A DNA stretch of 64,000 nucleotides from Terrirubrum flagellatum (GTDB lineage Bacteria > Pseudomonadota > Alphaproteobacteria > Rhizobiales > Beijerinckiaceae): contig NZ_CP091851.1 of assembly GCF_022059845.1 (NCBI RefSeq), positions 372,001 through 436,000 on the forward strand, given 5' to 3'. A program made the translations under genes and the position numbers. The notes beneath the pieces are model-generated. The model was not told the origin of the DNA, searched no databases, and worked only from the letters and a program-made list of their open reading frames with translations. Positions 24,339 to 33,249 of the stretch are shown piece after piece. Positions within the stretch are counted from its first letter, which is position 1; each line of letters begins with the position of its first letter.

Positions 24339-25340
24339 TTATCCAAGTTTCGCCGCGAGGCGCGCGATCACGCCCGGAATTGTTTCGCCATCCGCGCGCG
24401 CGGCGAATGTGAGCGCCATGCGATGTTTCAGCACCGGCTCGGCGAGCGCGACGACATCATCGACCGAAGGCGCGAGACGTCCATCGAGAAGCGCGCGGGC
24501 GCGCGTCGCCAGCATCAGCGCCTGGCTGGCGCGAGGACCGGGACCCCACGACAATTTCTCGGTGATGGCAGGATCGCCTTCGCCGGGACGCGCCGCGCGC
24601 ACCAGCGCGAGAATGGCTTCGACCACGCTCTCGCCGACGGGAAGACGACGCACCAGCCGCTGCGCGGATTGCAACGCAGCCGCATCGAGCGCCTTCACCG
24701 CCTTCGCCTCATGATCGCTGGTCGTGTCGATCAGCATGCGGCGCTCGGCGTCGATATCGGGATAGCCGACATCGATCTGCATGAGGAAACGATCGAGCTG
24801 CGCTTCGGGAAGGGGATAGGTGCCTTCCTGCTCGATCGGATTTTGCGTGGCGAGCACATGGAACGGCCGCGGCAGATCATGGCGCTCGCCGGCGACGGTC
24901 ACATGATATTCCTGCATCGCCTGCAAGAGCGCCGACTGGGTGCGCGGGCTCGCGCGATTGATTTCGTCGGCCATCAGAAGCTGCGCGAAGATCGGTCCTT
25001 TCACGAAGCGGAACGCGCGCTTGTGATCGATCGACTCCTCCATGATCTCGGAGCCGAGAATATCCGAAGGCATAAGGTCGGGCGTGAACTGCACGCGCTT
25101 GGCGTCGAGACCGAGCACCGTGCCGAGCGTATCGACCAGCCTGGTCTTGGCGAGGCCGGGGACGCCGACCAGCAGGCCGTGGCCGCCGGCGAGCAAGGTG
25201 GTCAACGTGCGCTCGATGACGAGATCCTGACCGAACACGACTTTCTGGACGCCGGCCTTCGCGTCGGCCAGCGAGGCGAGCGCAGCCTCGGCGGTCCGGA
25301 CGATTCCGTCGTCGAGGTTGGTTGCGACGTCCGCAGTCAT
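24339..25340 (-). CDS. MoxR-family AAA+ ATPase
   Basis: 333 residues. Walker A GVPGLAKT (about 58-65), Walker B LLMADEINRASPRTQSALLQAM (about 118-139) and sensor-1 FHVLATQNPIEQEGTYPLPEAQLDRF are all typical of MoxR. It is the first gene of the operon with DUF58, BatA/DUF4159 and a vWA-like membrane protein. MoxR ATPases act as chaperones that insert cofactors or remodel vWA partners. No methanol dehydrogenase (mxa) genes are near, so methylotrophy should not be inferred. Confidence 0.9.
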   Translation of the reverse strand: MTADVATNLDDGIVRTAEAALASLADAKAGVQKVVFGQDLVIERTLTTLLAGGHGLLVGVPGLAKTRLVDTLGTVLGLDAKRVQFTPDLMPSDILGSEIMEESIDHKRAFRFVKGPIFAQLLMADEINRASPRTQSALLQAMQEYHVTVAGERHDLPRPFHVLATQNPIEQEGTYPLPEAQLDRFLMQIDVGYPDIDAERRMLIDTTSDHEAKAVKALDAAALQSAQRLVRRLPVGESVVEAILALVRAARPGEGDPAITEKLSWGPGPRASQALMLATRARALLDGRLAPSVDDVVALAEPVLKHRMALTFAARADGETIPGVIARLAAKLG

Positions 25341-25521
25341 ATGATTCTCCTCGGCCGGCTTTCAAACAATGTCGCGCCGCCAGCCCGGCGTCTCAAGTGG
25401 GCTCGCCGGATCGTGACAGGCCCGCCTTGCGCCTCCTATAGAAGCATGGAGCGTGCCGTTCCCCGCGAGCCCATTGGTATCGGAAGCGCGTGGCGCGGCG
25501 AAATGATGGCGGAACAAGGCC

Positions 25522-26115
25522 TTGATCGAAGCCGCACCAACTCCGCAGTCTCGCCTCGCCGCCCTGTCGCATGCGGCGGGCGAGGCGAAAAAGCGCGGAC
25601 TCCCGCCTGTGCATATGTGGAATCCGCCGTTCTGCGGCGACATCGATATGCGCATCGCGGCGGACGGCCAGTGGTTCTACATGGGCTCGCCGATCGGCCG
25701 GCCGGCCATGGTGCGGCTGTTCTCGACAATTTTACGCAAGGACCCGGAGCGCTACGTCATGGTGACGCCGGTCGAGCGCGTCGGCGTCACGGTGGACGAT
25801 CTCCCCTTTGTCGCTGTGGAAATGTCACATGAGGGCGACGGCGAAGGCCAACGGCTCACATTCCGCACCAACGTGGATGACGAAACGATCGCCGGGCCGG
25901 ATCGTCCCCTGCGGTTCGACCGCGCCGAGGATGGCGGGCTGAAGCCGGCCGTGCTGGTGCGCGACGCGCTGTGGGCGCGGCTGTCGCGGCCGCTTCTCTA
26001 TGACCTCGTCGAGTTGGGCGTCGAAAAGGAGGTGGACGGGGCGCGACAGTTCGGGGTCTGGTCGGGGGCCATGTTCTTCCCCATCTGTCCGGCGGCGGAG
26101 ATTGATCATTTATGA
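25522..26115 (+). CDS. DUF1285 family protein
   Basis: 197 residues. HMWNPPFCGDIDMRIAADG (about 31-49) followed by WFYMGSPIGRPAMVRLFSTIL and YVMVTPVERVGVTVDD is the DUF1285 signature, a beta-rich fold with two small domains. The start is TTG at 25522, with GGA nine bases upstream and no in-frame ATG better placed; it is uncertain. The next gene overlaps by ATGA. This gene, the NUDIX gene, DUF6111 and cca stand together in many Rhizobiales. Function unknown. Confidence 0.82.
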   Translation: MIEAAPTPQSRLAALSHAAGEAKKRGLPPVHMWNPPFCGDIDMRIAADGQWFYMGSPIGRPAMVRLFSTILRKDPERYVMVTPVERVGVTVDDLPFVAVEMSHEGDGEGQRLTFRTNVDDETIAGPDRPLRFDRAEDGGLKPAVLVRDALWARLSRPLLYDLVELGVEKEVDGARQFGVWSGAMFFPICPAAEIDHL

Positions 26116-26777
26116 CCCTGCTTCCGGCCGATGCGACGGCGCCGATCGACGATTTCATCCGCCGCGCGCGTGAAAGACTGCTGCCTGAGCCGCCGGCGCT
26201 GACAGGCGCTGACGATCCGCTCGGCGCCGCGGGCGACCATGTGCTCAATCCCGGCTATCTCCCGCCGGAGTTCGGCAGGACGGCGCGCGCCGCCGCGGTG
26301 CTGATTCCGGTCGTCGCCCATGACAGCGAAGCGACCGTGCTCCTGACCGAGCGCGCGTCCGGCCTGCGCGATCATAGCGGACAGATCGCGTTTCCCGGCG
26401 GCAAGATCGATGCGGCGGACGACGGGCCGCTTGGCGCGGCGCTGCGCGAAGCCGAAGAAGAAATCGGCTTGCAGCGCGAATTCGTGTCGCTGCTCGGTTA
26501 TCTCCCGCCCTATCTCACGGGATCAGGTTTTCGCATCGCGCCTGTGGTGGCGCTGGCGAGGCCCGGCTTCACGCTGACGCTCAACCACAACGAGGTCGGC
26601 GACGCGTTCGAGACTCCTCTGTCCTTTCTCATGGATGTCGCCAACCATGAGCGCGGCATGCGCGAATGGAACGGCATGAAGCGCTATTTCTATCGCATGC
26701 CGCATGACGGGCGGAACATCTGGGGCGTGACCGCGGGCATCATTCGGCAGTTGCGCGACAGGATCTATGGCCCATGA
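26112..26777 (+). CDS. NUDIX hydrolase, CoA pyrophosphatase type
   Basis: 221 residues. The Nudix box is visible as GGKIDAADDGPLGAALREAEEEIGL (G-x5-E-x7-REUxEExGU, about residues 98-121), preceded by LTERASGLRDHSGQIAFPGG, the UPF0035 motif that marks CoA pyrophosphatases. It cleaves CoA or its derivatives to 4'-phosphopantetheine and 3',5'-ADP. It overlaps both neighbours by 4 bp, so translation is coupled. Confidence 0.85.
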   Translation: MTLLPADATAPIDDFIRRARERLLPEPPALTGADDPLGAAGDHVLNPGYLPPEFGRTARAAAVLIPVVAHDSEATVLLTERASGLRDHSGQIAFPGGKIDAADDGPLGAALREAEEEIGLQREFVSLLGYLPPYLTGSGFRIAPVVALARPGFTLTLNHNEVGDAFETPLSFLMDVANHERGMREWNGMKRYFYRMPHDGRNIWGVTAGIIRQLRDRIYGP

Positions 26778-27031
26778 GCCGCGTCGCGTTCGAGGTCATC
26801 CTGTTTTTCGTCGTTCCCTTCGCCATGTACGCGACATGGTTGATGGCGACGCGGCAGCCCGTGATGTCAAAGGAATCCTGGGACGGCAGCGGCGGCTGGC
26901 TGACGATCGCGGGGCTTGCGATCGTGATCGTCGCGTTCGTCTATGTCGGCTTCACCTCGCGGCTCGGCCATGACAATTACCAGCCGGCGCATCTCGAGAA
27001 TGGCAAGATCGTGCCAGGGGCGATCAAGTGA
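26774..27031 (+). CDS. DUF6111 small membrane protein
   Basis: 85 residues with two predicted helices (about 5-22 and 44-62) and the tail YVGFTSRLGHDNYQPAHLENGKIVPG, which is highly conserved in DUF6111 proteins placed between NUDIX and cca genes. It starts in the stop codon of the NUDIX gene. The role is unknown; the conserved tail presumably lies outside the membrane. Confidence 0.8.
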   Translation: MSRVAFEVILFFVVPFAMYATWLMATRQPVMSKESWDGSGGWLTIAGLAIVIVAFVYVGFTSRLGHDNYQPAHLENGKIVPGAIK

Positions 27032-27066
27032 TCGTCCGCGCCTGCCTCTCCCTATTCACAACACGC

Positions 27067-27301
27067 TCTCTCCGTCCCCGGATTCATGCAACGAGCGAAG
27101 CGCATGAAATGAAGTCCGGGGCCCAGCGAAAGAATCGCCTGCGCAGCAGGCGCATCTTTGGAGAAATGGAAATCGCGCGCCTTCCCGGCTGCGCCGGAGC
27201 GAAGCCGCTCCGGCTTCGCCGAGGCGAGCGGCGCTTCATTTTTGCGCTGGGCCCCGGACACGGCTCCGCTTCGCTGCGCCGTTCCGGGGACGGAGAAGCG
27301 C
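27067..27301. repeat. Dispersed palindromic repeat, family 1, rotated copy A
   Basis: Two half-units of about 70 bp lie in inverted orientation: 27067-27142 (CCGTCCCCGG ... CCGGGGCCCAGCGAAAGAATCG) and 27231-27301 (GCGCTGGGCCCCGGAC ... CCGGGGACGGAG). They occur in the opposite order to copies B-D, so their GGGCCCAGCGAAAG ends face each other. An 88-bp GC-rich spacer with its own hairpins (GGAGCGAAGCCGCTCC) separates them. It fills most of the 298-bp gap between DUF6111 and cca. Confidence 0.8.
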
Positions 27302-27329
27302 TTTCCCTTGGTCTGGCGCGGGCTATCGC

Positions 27330-28553
27330 ATGACGGCGAAAACCGCGCGCGTTCCTGATCCGACGCTGTTCTCGACAGGCCCTGTCTCGAAACTGCTCGC
27401 AGCGATCGGCGGCGAGGGCGAGGAAATCCGCGTCGTCGGCGGCGCCGTGCGCAACGCGATGCTTCGCATCGCGCCAAGTGATTTCGATTGCGCGACGACG
27501 ACTCTTCCCGATGAAACCATTCGCCGCGCCACGCGCGCCGGTTTCCGAACGATTCCCACGGGAATCGAGCATGGCACCGTGACCGTGCTCGTCGATGACA
27601 AGCCTTTCGAGGTGACGACGCTGCGCGCCGACATCGCAACCGATGGCAGGCGCGCGACCGTGCGGTTCGGCCGCGATTTCGAGGCGGACGCGCAGCGCCG
27701 CGACTTCACCATCAATGCGCTGACGGCCGACGCTGATGGCGTCGTCACCGACTATGTCGGCGGGCTTGATGATCTCGCCGCGCGACGCGTGCGCTTCATC
27801 GGCGATGCGGGCCAGCGCATCCGCGAGGATTATCTGCGCATCCTGCGGCTGTTCCGCTTTCACGCGACCTATGGCGAAGGGCCGGTCGATCGCGCTGCGC
27901 TCATCGCGGCGATCCGCGAACGCGACGGGCTCGACATTCTCTCGCGCGAGCGCGTGCGCAGCGAATTGATGAAGCTGATGAAGGCGCCGCGCGCGCTGGC
28001 TGTGCTGGAAGAGATGAGCGAGACCGGATTCGCGACGCGCATTCTCGGCGGCGCGACCAATCTTGCGCGGCTGGAAAAGGGGCTTGAGGAAAGCGGCGTG
28101 TCGCTGTCAGCGGCGCAGCGCCTCGGGCTTTTCGCCGTCGAATGCGCAGAGGATGTCGAGCGGCTGCGCGCGAAGCTCGCGCTCTCGAATGAGGAGACGG
28201 AGACTTTGGCGCGTATCGCGCGCGTCAGCGAGACGCTGCGGGCGTCCGGATATCGGCCGACGCAACGCGCGCTGCGCGAACTCGCCTATCGGCTGGGTCG
28301 CGAGATCGCGCCTGCGGCGCATGCGATCCTCGCCGCCGCTGATGTCGATGCGAGCGAAGCGAGCGCGTTGTCGGGCTGGACGCCGCCCGATCTTCCCTGG
28401 CGCGGCGCCGACGCTCTGGCGGCAGGCGCAAGCCCCGGTCCCGAGATCGGCGCCTGGCTCGCGCGCGCCGAAGCGCTCTGGATCGACGAAGGTTTCCCCA
28501 GCGGGAGCGAGGCGCTGGAGCGCATCTGGGCGAAAGCGCGACCGGTCGCCTGA
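27330..28553 (+). CDS. cca: tRNA nucleotidyltransferase / poly(A) polymerase family (CCA-adding)
   Basis: 407 residues. The class II nucleotidyltransferase head shows IRVVGGAVRNAML (GG-x-VR motif, about 35-47) and SDFDCATTTLPD carrying the catalytic D-x-D. The RRDFTINAL motif and the flexible-loop R-x-D follow. The C-terminal half is helical. It adds or repairs the 3' CCA of tRNAs. It lies after the DUF1285-NUDIX-DUF6111 genes across a repeat, as in related genomes. Confidence 0.88.
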   Translation: MTAKTARVPDPTLFSTGPVSKLLAAIGGEGEEIRVVGGAVRNAMLRIAPSDFDCATTTLPDETIRRATRAGFRTIPTGIEHGTVTVLVDDKPFEVTTLRADIATDGRRATVRFGRDFEADAQRRDFTINALTADADGVVTDYVGGLDDLAARRVRFIGDAGQRIREDYLRILRLFRFHATYGEGPVDRAALIAAIRERDGLDILSRERVRSELMKLMKAPRALAVLEEMSETGFATRILGGATNLARLEKGLEESGVSLSAAQRLGLFAVECAEDVERLRAKLALSNEETETLARIARVSETLRASGYRPTQRALRELAYRLGREIAPAAHAILAAADVDASEASALSGWTPPDLPWRGADALAAGASPGPEIGAWLARAEALWIDEGFPSGSEALERIWAKARPVA

Positions 28554-28720
28554 TCCTGCATTTCCGAAACCGGCGTCTTCGGAAAAATTGACTCCCACGG
28601 CTTGCCGCCGCGTTCTAGTCTGACGGCGAAACAGCATCAGACCCAAACATGCGCTCTTCGTCGCGAAGTCCCGCCGATGTCGCGCGCGCCCTGTCCGGAC
28701 GATCCCGCGCGAGAACAGCG

Positions 28721-28909
28721 ATGGCGGGGCGCGATCCGGGATGGCGGCGCGAGACCTTCACGCTGCCGCGCGAGGAAGCGCGGGCGGCGGCGCGCGACTG
28801 GTTCGCACGCTTTCCCAAGGCCGCCTACATGACCGAGGTGGAGAGCTGGCGTGAACTTTCCGATGGCCGCATCGAATTCACGATGAGAAGGCTGCCGACG
28901 GCGGACTGA
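28721..28909 (+). CDS. Small conserved-looking protein of unknown function
   Basis: 62 residues from ATG 28721; an in-frame ATG at 28649 would add 24 basic residues and is less likely. The sequence WRRETFTLPREEARAAARDW and AAYMTEVESWRELSDGRIEF is amphipathic and has balanced charge, unlike random GC-rich frames. No domain is recognised. It stands alone between cca and a family-1 repeat. Confidence 0.5.
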   Translation: MAGRDPGWRRETFTLPREEARAAARDWFARFPKAAYMTEVESWRELSDGRIEFTMRRLPTAD

Positions 28910-28945
28910 TCTGCGACGAAGGCGATTCAGATGAGCATTCGTTTT

Positions 28946-29134
28946 CGCTTCGCTCACGATTCTTTCGCTGGGCCCCGGACTTCGTTCCACTCACTGCGTT
29001 CGTTTCACGAATCCGGGGACGGAGACAGCTTCAGCGCGAAAAGATGAAGCTGTCTTCGTCCCCGGTTCCGTGAAGTGAGGCGAGAGCCGAACGGAATGGA
29101 GACCGGGGCCCAGCGAAAGACTTCGCGGAGCGAC
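28946..29134. repeat. Dispersed palindromic repeat, family 1, copy B
   Basis: About 189 bp that is almost self-complementary end to end: TCTTTCGCTGGGCCCCGGAC ... CCGGGGACGGAGACAGCTTCA, a short centre, then TGAAGCTGTCTTCGTCCCCGG ... CCGGGGCCCAGCGAAAGA. It lies in the 295-bp gap between the small unknown gene and the DUF2158 gene; the gap holds nothing else visible. Confidence 0.88.
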
Positions 29135-29204
29135 ATCAATTCCAACACGACGCGCGCGGTTTCGCGGCGCGCGTCGTTGGCATGGATCAAACGAGGAGCG
29201 ATCG

Positions 29205-29462
29205 TTACGCAGCCCGACGCGCGACCGATTCTTCAGCGTCTGCCTCGTCTTCATCTTCGTTCTCTTCTTCTTCATCCTCCGGGCCGTCCTCATCGGATAT
29301 GTCGGCGGATTCGATCGCGATCAGCGGGATTTCCTGTTCCTTGAACTCGCCGAGCTCTTCCGAGAAATACAGGCAGGTCGCCGTTTCACCTTCGACGCTC
29401 AGCAAAGTGAGCTCCGGGCCACCCGATTTCATGCGCACGATTTCGCCTGCCTTGAAGGCCAT
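29205..29462 (-). CDS. DUF2158 (YodC-like) small protein
   Basis: 85 residues. Residues 1-45 (MAFKAGEIVRMKSGGPELTL and the following CLYF) form the small SH3-like beta-barrel of the DUF2158 family. The C-terminal half is a highly acidic tail (EDGPEDEEEENEDEDEADAEE). The acidic tail is not part of the family core. Function is unknown; the acidic tail may contact a basic partner. Confidence 0.82.
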   Translation of the reverse strand: MAFKAGEIVRMKSGGPELTLLSVEGETATCLYFSEELGEFKEQEIPLIAIESADISDEDGPEDEEEENEDEDEADAEESVARRAA

Positions 29463-29557
29463 CGTTCTCTCCTCGATTTGAGATTGTGCGGAGACGCTAG
29501 CGAGATCACGCGACAGGTAAGCGACGGCCTGATGTCACGGCTGTCATCACGGCGCCG

Positions 29558-30481
29558 TTACGGCCAGCGGACGCGCGGGGGCATCGAGGACAGAATCGAC
29601 TCGACATTTCCGCCGGTTCTCAGGCCGAACAATGTGCCGCGATCATAGAGCAGATTGAATTCGACATAGCGGCCGCGGCGCGTTTCCTGTTCGATGCGAT
29701 CATCCTCGCTCCATGGCAGCGCCATATTGCCGCGGAGGATAGAGGGATAGGCGTTGAGAAAGGCGAGACCAACATCGCGCGTGAATGCGAAATCCGCTTC
29801 CGCGTCGCCTGTCCAGTGATTGTCGTAGAAAATGCCGCCGATCCCGCGCGGCTCGTTGCGGTGTTTCAGAAAGAAATACTCGTCGCACCATTGCTTGTAT
29901 TTCGCGTAGGGCGCGACGTTCACATGGGCGTCGCACGCATCCTTCATCGCGGCGTGGAACGCGATCGAGTCCGCATCTTCCTGCGTGCGGCGCTTCATCA
30001 GCACCGGCGTGAGATCGGCGCCGCCGCCGAACCAGCACTTCGTCGTGACGACGAAGCGCGTGTTCATGTGTACGGTCGGCGCGTTCGGATTCCAGGGATG
30101 GGCGATCAGCGACACGCCGGTCGCATGAAAGCGCGGGTCGGCGTCGGCGCCGGGAATTTGTTTTGCGAAATCGGGATGGAAGGAGCCATGCACGGTCGAG
30201 ACATGCACGCCGACTTTCTCGAACACGCGGCCGCGCATCATCGACATCACGCCGCCGCCGCCTTTCGCGCCGTCGCGATTGGTTCGCTCCCACGGTTTGC
30301 GGACGAAGCGGCCGGCTTCGGCGGGCGCATCGGCGAAGAAGGGGCCTTTCGCCTCGTCCTCGATCGCCTCGAATTCCGCGCAGATGCGGTCGCGCAATTC
30401 CGCGAACCATTGGGCGGCGCGCGGCTTCATGGCTTCGGCGACGGCGGGATCGAAGGGCAGGGCGGCGATAGCGTTGGTCAT
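29558..30481 (-). CDS. hemF: Oxygen-dependent coproporphyrinogen III oxidase
   Basis: 307 residues, normal length. Conserved HemF blocks are present: [34 protein letters not shown]-like [24 protein letters not shown], the [10 protein letters not shown] block and the C-terminal [19 protein letters not shown]. It decarboxylates coproporphyrinogen III to protoporphyrinogen IX using O2, in the cytoplasm. Its ATG overlaps the trmL stop (ATGA), so both are translated from one mRNA. Confidence 0.95.
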   Translation of the reverse strand: MTNAIAALPFDPAVAEAMKPRAAQWFAELRDRICAEFEAIEDEAKGPFFADAPAEAGRFVRKPWERTNRDGAKGGGGVMSMMRGRVFEKVGVHVSTVHGSFHPDFAKQIPGADADPRFHATGVSLIAHPWNPNAPTVHMNTRFVVTTKCWFGGGADLTPVLMKRRTQEDADSIAFHAAMKDACDAHVNVAPYAKYKQWCDEYFFLKHRNEPRGIGGIFYDNHWTGDAEADFAFTRDVGLAFLNAYPSILRGNMALPWSEDDRIEQETRRGRYVEFNLLYDRGTLFGLRTGGNVESILSSMPPRVRWP

Positions 30482-30966
30482 GACGCGGCGTTCCTAGCCT
30501 CGGCCGCGGCCATCGCGAAGCCGCCGGTTTGCCGCAGCCCCTCGCCAAGGATCATGGCGGCGGCCACCGCCACATTGAGCGAGCGCAGGCCTGAAAGCAT
30601 CGGAATCAGCAGGCGGGCGTCGGCCGCCTCGTGGACTATCTCGGGAACGCCGGCGCTTTCCCGACCAAGCAGCAGGATGTCAGACGGCGCATAGCTCCAG
30701 TCGAGATAGCTCTCGGCTGCCCTGGTGGTCGCGAGCAGGAGCCGCGCGCCGGCCTCCCGCCGCCACTCCTCGAACGCCGTCCAGCTCGCATGACGGACGA
30801 TTGCGGCCCGCTCGGCGTAGTCCATCCCGGCGCGGCGGAAATTCCGGTCGGAGACGTCGAAGCCGGCCGGCTCGATGATATGCAGGGGAGATCCGACGCA
30901 GGCGCAGAGCCTTGCGATTGTCCCGGTGTTCTGGGGAATGTCGGGCTGGTAGAGCGCGATCTGCAT
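30478..30966 (-). CDS. trmL: tRNA (cytidine/uridine-34-2'-O)-methyltransferase TrmL
   Basis: 162 residues, the SPOUT-family minimal length. [19 protein letters not shown] (about 7-25), [19 protein letters not shown] (about 99) and [15 protein letters not shown] (about 132) make the trefoil-knot SAM site. It methylates the ribose of the wobble base of tRNA-Leu. A longer in-frame opening to 31308 has no conserved sequence before MQIALYQP, so ATG 30966 is the start. It is divergent from the ABC exporter gene. Confidence 0.92.
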   Translation of the reverse strand: MQIALYQPDIPQNTGTIARLCACVGSPLHIIEPAGFDVSDRNFRRAGMDYAERAAIVRHASWTAFEEWRREAGARLLLATTRAAESYLDWSYAPSDILLLGRESAGVPEIVHEAADARLLIPMLSGLRSLNVAVAAAMILGEGLRQTGGFAMAAAEARNAAS

Positions 30967-31090
30967 GGCGCGTGATGGCGCTGAGGGCCGCGCCTGGTCA
31001 AGCGGCGGGTGGTTTGCGCAATTCCGCCATGGTCGCCATATAGCGGGCTCGCCCCTCTTTCCCCGCGCCGCTTGAAAGGAGCGACGACCA

Positions 31091-32977
31091 ATGCCTTCGT
31101 CGCTCTTCCGCTGGATGGAAAGCCGGATCGATCTGTTCGCGCCGTTCGATGAGCGCAAGCAGCCGCCGACCTCGGTCTGGCTGTTCATGTGGCACCATCT
31201 GCGCGAGGTGAAGGGCTGGCTCGTCGCCATCCTGATTTCCGGCCTCGTCTTCAGCGGGATCGAATCCTCGTTGTTCCTCTGCGTCGGCTGGCTCGTCGAT
31301 CTCATCACGAAAAATCCGCCGGAGGTGGTGTGGCGCGATTATAGCGGCTGGCTGATCGCCGGCGTGGTGCTGATCGTCGTCGTCAGGCCGATCGTCTATT
31401 TCGTCAATCACGCGGTGGTCGACCAGATCGTCGTGCCGCAGCTCACCAACCGCATCCGCTGGCGCAGCCATGTCTACACGCTTGGTCATGCGCTGAGTTA
31501 TTTCCAGAACGACTTCGCCGGCCGTCTCGGCGCGCGCGTGATCCAGTCGGGACAATCAGTGCGCTCGGCCTCGGTCGAGGTGCTCGATGATCTCTGGTAC
31601 GTGATTGTCTTCGCCGGCGTCGCCATGGGCTATTTCGGCCATGTGAGCTTAAAGCTGATGGCGCCGGTGGCGATCTGGGCGCTGCTCTACATCGCGCTGC
31701 TCGCCTATTTCGTGCCCCGGGCGCGCCAGCGCTCGGAGGCGAACTCCTTCTCGCGCTCGGCGACGACGGCGCGCATCGTCGACAGCTACACCAACATCGC
31801 GACGGTGAAGCTGTTTGCGCGCGGCGACGTCGAGCGCTCCGCCGTGCGCGAGGCGCTGGCGCGCTGGGTCGGCACCTTCCTCGATCTCACGCGGCTCATC
31901 ACCGGCGTGGTCGCGGCGCTGCAGACGCTGAACAGCCTGCTCATCGTCATCACCATCTATCTCGCGCTGCTGCTCTGGTCGGAGCAGGCGATGACGCCGG
32001 GCGAAGTCGCCGCGACCATCGGCATCGTGCTGCGGCTGGTGCAGATGTCGGGCTGGGTGATGAATCTCGTGCGCGGCATCTTCGAGGAGATCGGTTCGGT
32101 GCAGGAGGCGATGGAGACGATCGCCAAGCCGCACACGCTGAACGACAGGCCGGCCGCGCCGCAACTTGTCGTTGGCCGCGGCGAGATCAATTTCGATCAT
32201 GTTTCCTTCCATTACGGCAAGGGAAGCGGCGTGATCGAGAATCTCAATCTCATGATCCGTCCTGGCGAGAAGGTCGGGATCGTTGGGCCGTCAGGCGCCG
32301 GCAAGTCGACGCTGATGAATCTGCTGCTGCGTCTGCATGATGTCGAGCGCGGCCGCATTCTCATCGACGGGCAGAACGTCGCCGAGGTGACGCAGGATTC
32401 GCTGCGCGAGGCGATCGGCGTCGTCACGCAGGATACCTCGCTGCTGCATCGCTCGATCCATGACAACATCGCCTATGGCCGCCCCGGCGCGTCGCGCGAG
32501 GCGATCGAGCGCGCGGCCAAACTCGCCAAGGCCGATGGCTTCATCGAGGAGCTGATCGATCTCGACGGGCGCTCGGGCTACGAGTCGCGCGTCGGCGAGC
32601 GCGGCGTGAAGCTGTCAGGCGGCCAGCGGCAGCGCATCGCGATCGCGCGCGTGATCCTGAAGGATGCGCCGATCCTGGTGCTCGACGAGGCGACGTCGGC
32701 GCTCGATTCAGAAGTCGAGGCCGCGATCCAGGAAGGGCTCGAAGCGCTGATGGAGAACAAGACCGTCATCGCGATCGCGCATCGTCTCTCGACCATCGCC
32801 GCGCTCGACCGGCTCGTCGTCATGGATGAAGGCGAGATCGTCGAGCAGGGAACGCACGCCGAACTGATCGCGCGCGGCGGCCTCTACGCCTCGCTGTGGG
32901 CGCGCCAGTCCGGCGGCTTCATCGCGCGCGACCGGCATGCAGGCGAGGCCGGGCGAATAACGGAAGCGGCGCAGTAA
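31091..32977 (+). CDS. ABC exporter, fused permease-ATPase (MsbA-like)
   Basis: 628 residues. Six membrane helices (about 40-330) precede the nucleotide-binding domain with Walker A GPSGAGKST (about 397-405), Q-loop GVVTQDTSLLHRS, signature LSGGQRQR, Walker B ILVLDEATSALD and the switch His in AIAHRLS. It works as a homodimer in the inner membrane. The substrate could be a lipid or drug; the N-terminal MESRIDLFAPFDERKQPP type is common in Rhizobiales multidrug/lipid exporters. A GAAAGGAG lies upstream of the ATG. Confidence 0.85.
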   Translation: MPSSLFRWMESRIDLFAPFDERKQPPTSVWLFMWHHLREVKGWLVAILISGLVFSGIESSLFLCVGWLVDLITKNPPEVVWRDYSGWLIAGVVLIVVVRPIVYFVNHAVVDQIVVPQLTNRIRWRSHVYTLGHALSYFQNDFAGRLGARVIQSGQSVRSASVEVLDDLWYVIVFAGVAMGYFGHVSLKLMAPVAIWALLYIALLAYFVPRARQRSEANSFSRSATTARIVDSYTNIATVKLFARGDVERSAVREALARWVGTFLDLTRLITGVVAALQTLNSLLIVITIYLALLLWSEQAMTPGEVAATIGIVLRLVQMSGWVMNLVRGIFEEIGSVQEAMETIAKPHTLNDRPAAPQLVVGRGEINFDHVSFHYGKGSGVIENLNLMIRPGEKVGIVGPSGAGKSTLMNLLLRLHDVERGRILIDGQNVAEVTQDSLREAIGVVTQDTSLLHRSIHDNIAYGRPGASREAIERAAKLAKADGFIEELIDLDGRSGYESRVGERGVKLSGGQRQRIAIARVILKDAPILVLDEATSALDSEVEAAIQEGLEALMENKTVIAIAHRLSTIAALDRLVVMDEGEIVEQGTHAELIARGGLYASLWARQSGGFIARDRHAGEAGRITEAAQ

Positions 32978-33036
32978 GAGCGGCGCTTGCGTCTTTCCGA
33001 GACGCGGAACGTGTGAGCGAAAAATTCAGAAATCTC

Positions 33037-33227
33037 GTCGCTTCGCGATTCTTTCGCTGGGCCCCGGACACGGTTCCGCTTCACTTCGTTACGCTTCACC
33101 GTTCCGGGGACGGTGACAGCTTCAACAGTTCATAGTGAAGCTCTTTCCATCCCCGGTTCCATGAAGCGAGGCGTTCTGCCGAGCGGAATGGAGACGGGGG
33201 TCCAGCGCAAGAAATCGCGAAGCGACG
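33037..33227. repeat. Dispersed palindromic repeat, family 1, copy C
   Basis: It starts GTCGCTTCGCGATTCTTTCG and ends in the complement TCGCGAAGCGAC. Between these it has GCTGGGCCCCGGACACGG ... CCGGGGACGGTGACAGCTTCA, then TGAAGCTC..TCCCCGG ... GGGGTCCAGCGCAAGAAA. It sits in the 272-bp gap between the convergent ABC exporter and FAH-family genes. Confidence 0.88.
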
Positions 33228-33249
33228 TTCAAAGCTTTGCAAGTGAATT

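Noticed and set aside
24339-25340. Methanol dehydrogenase (mxa) cluster
   Set aside because: MoxR, DUF58 and BatA-like genes also occur in mxa clusters, but no MxaF, MxaI or cytochrome cL gene is present.
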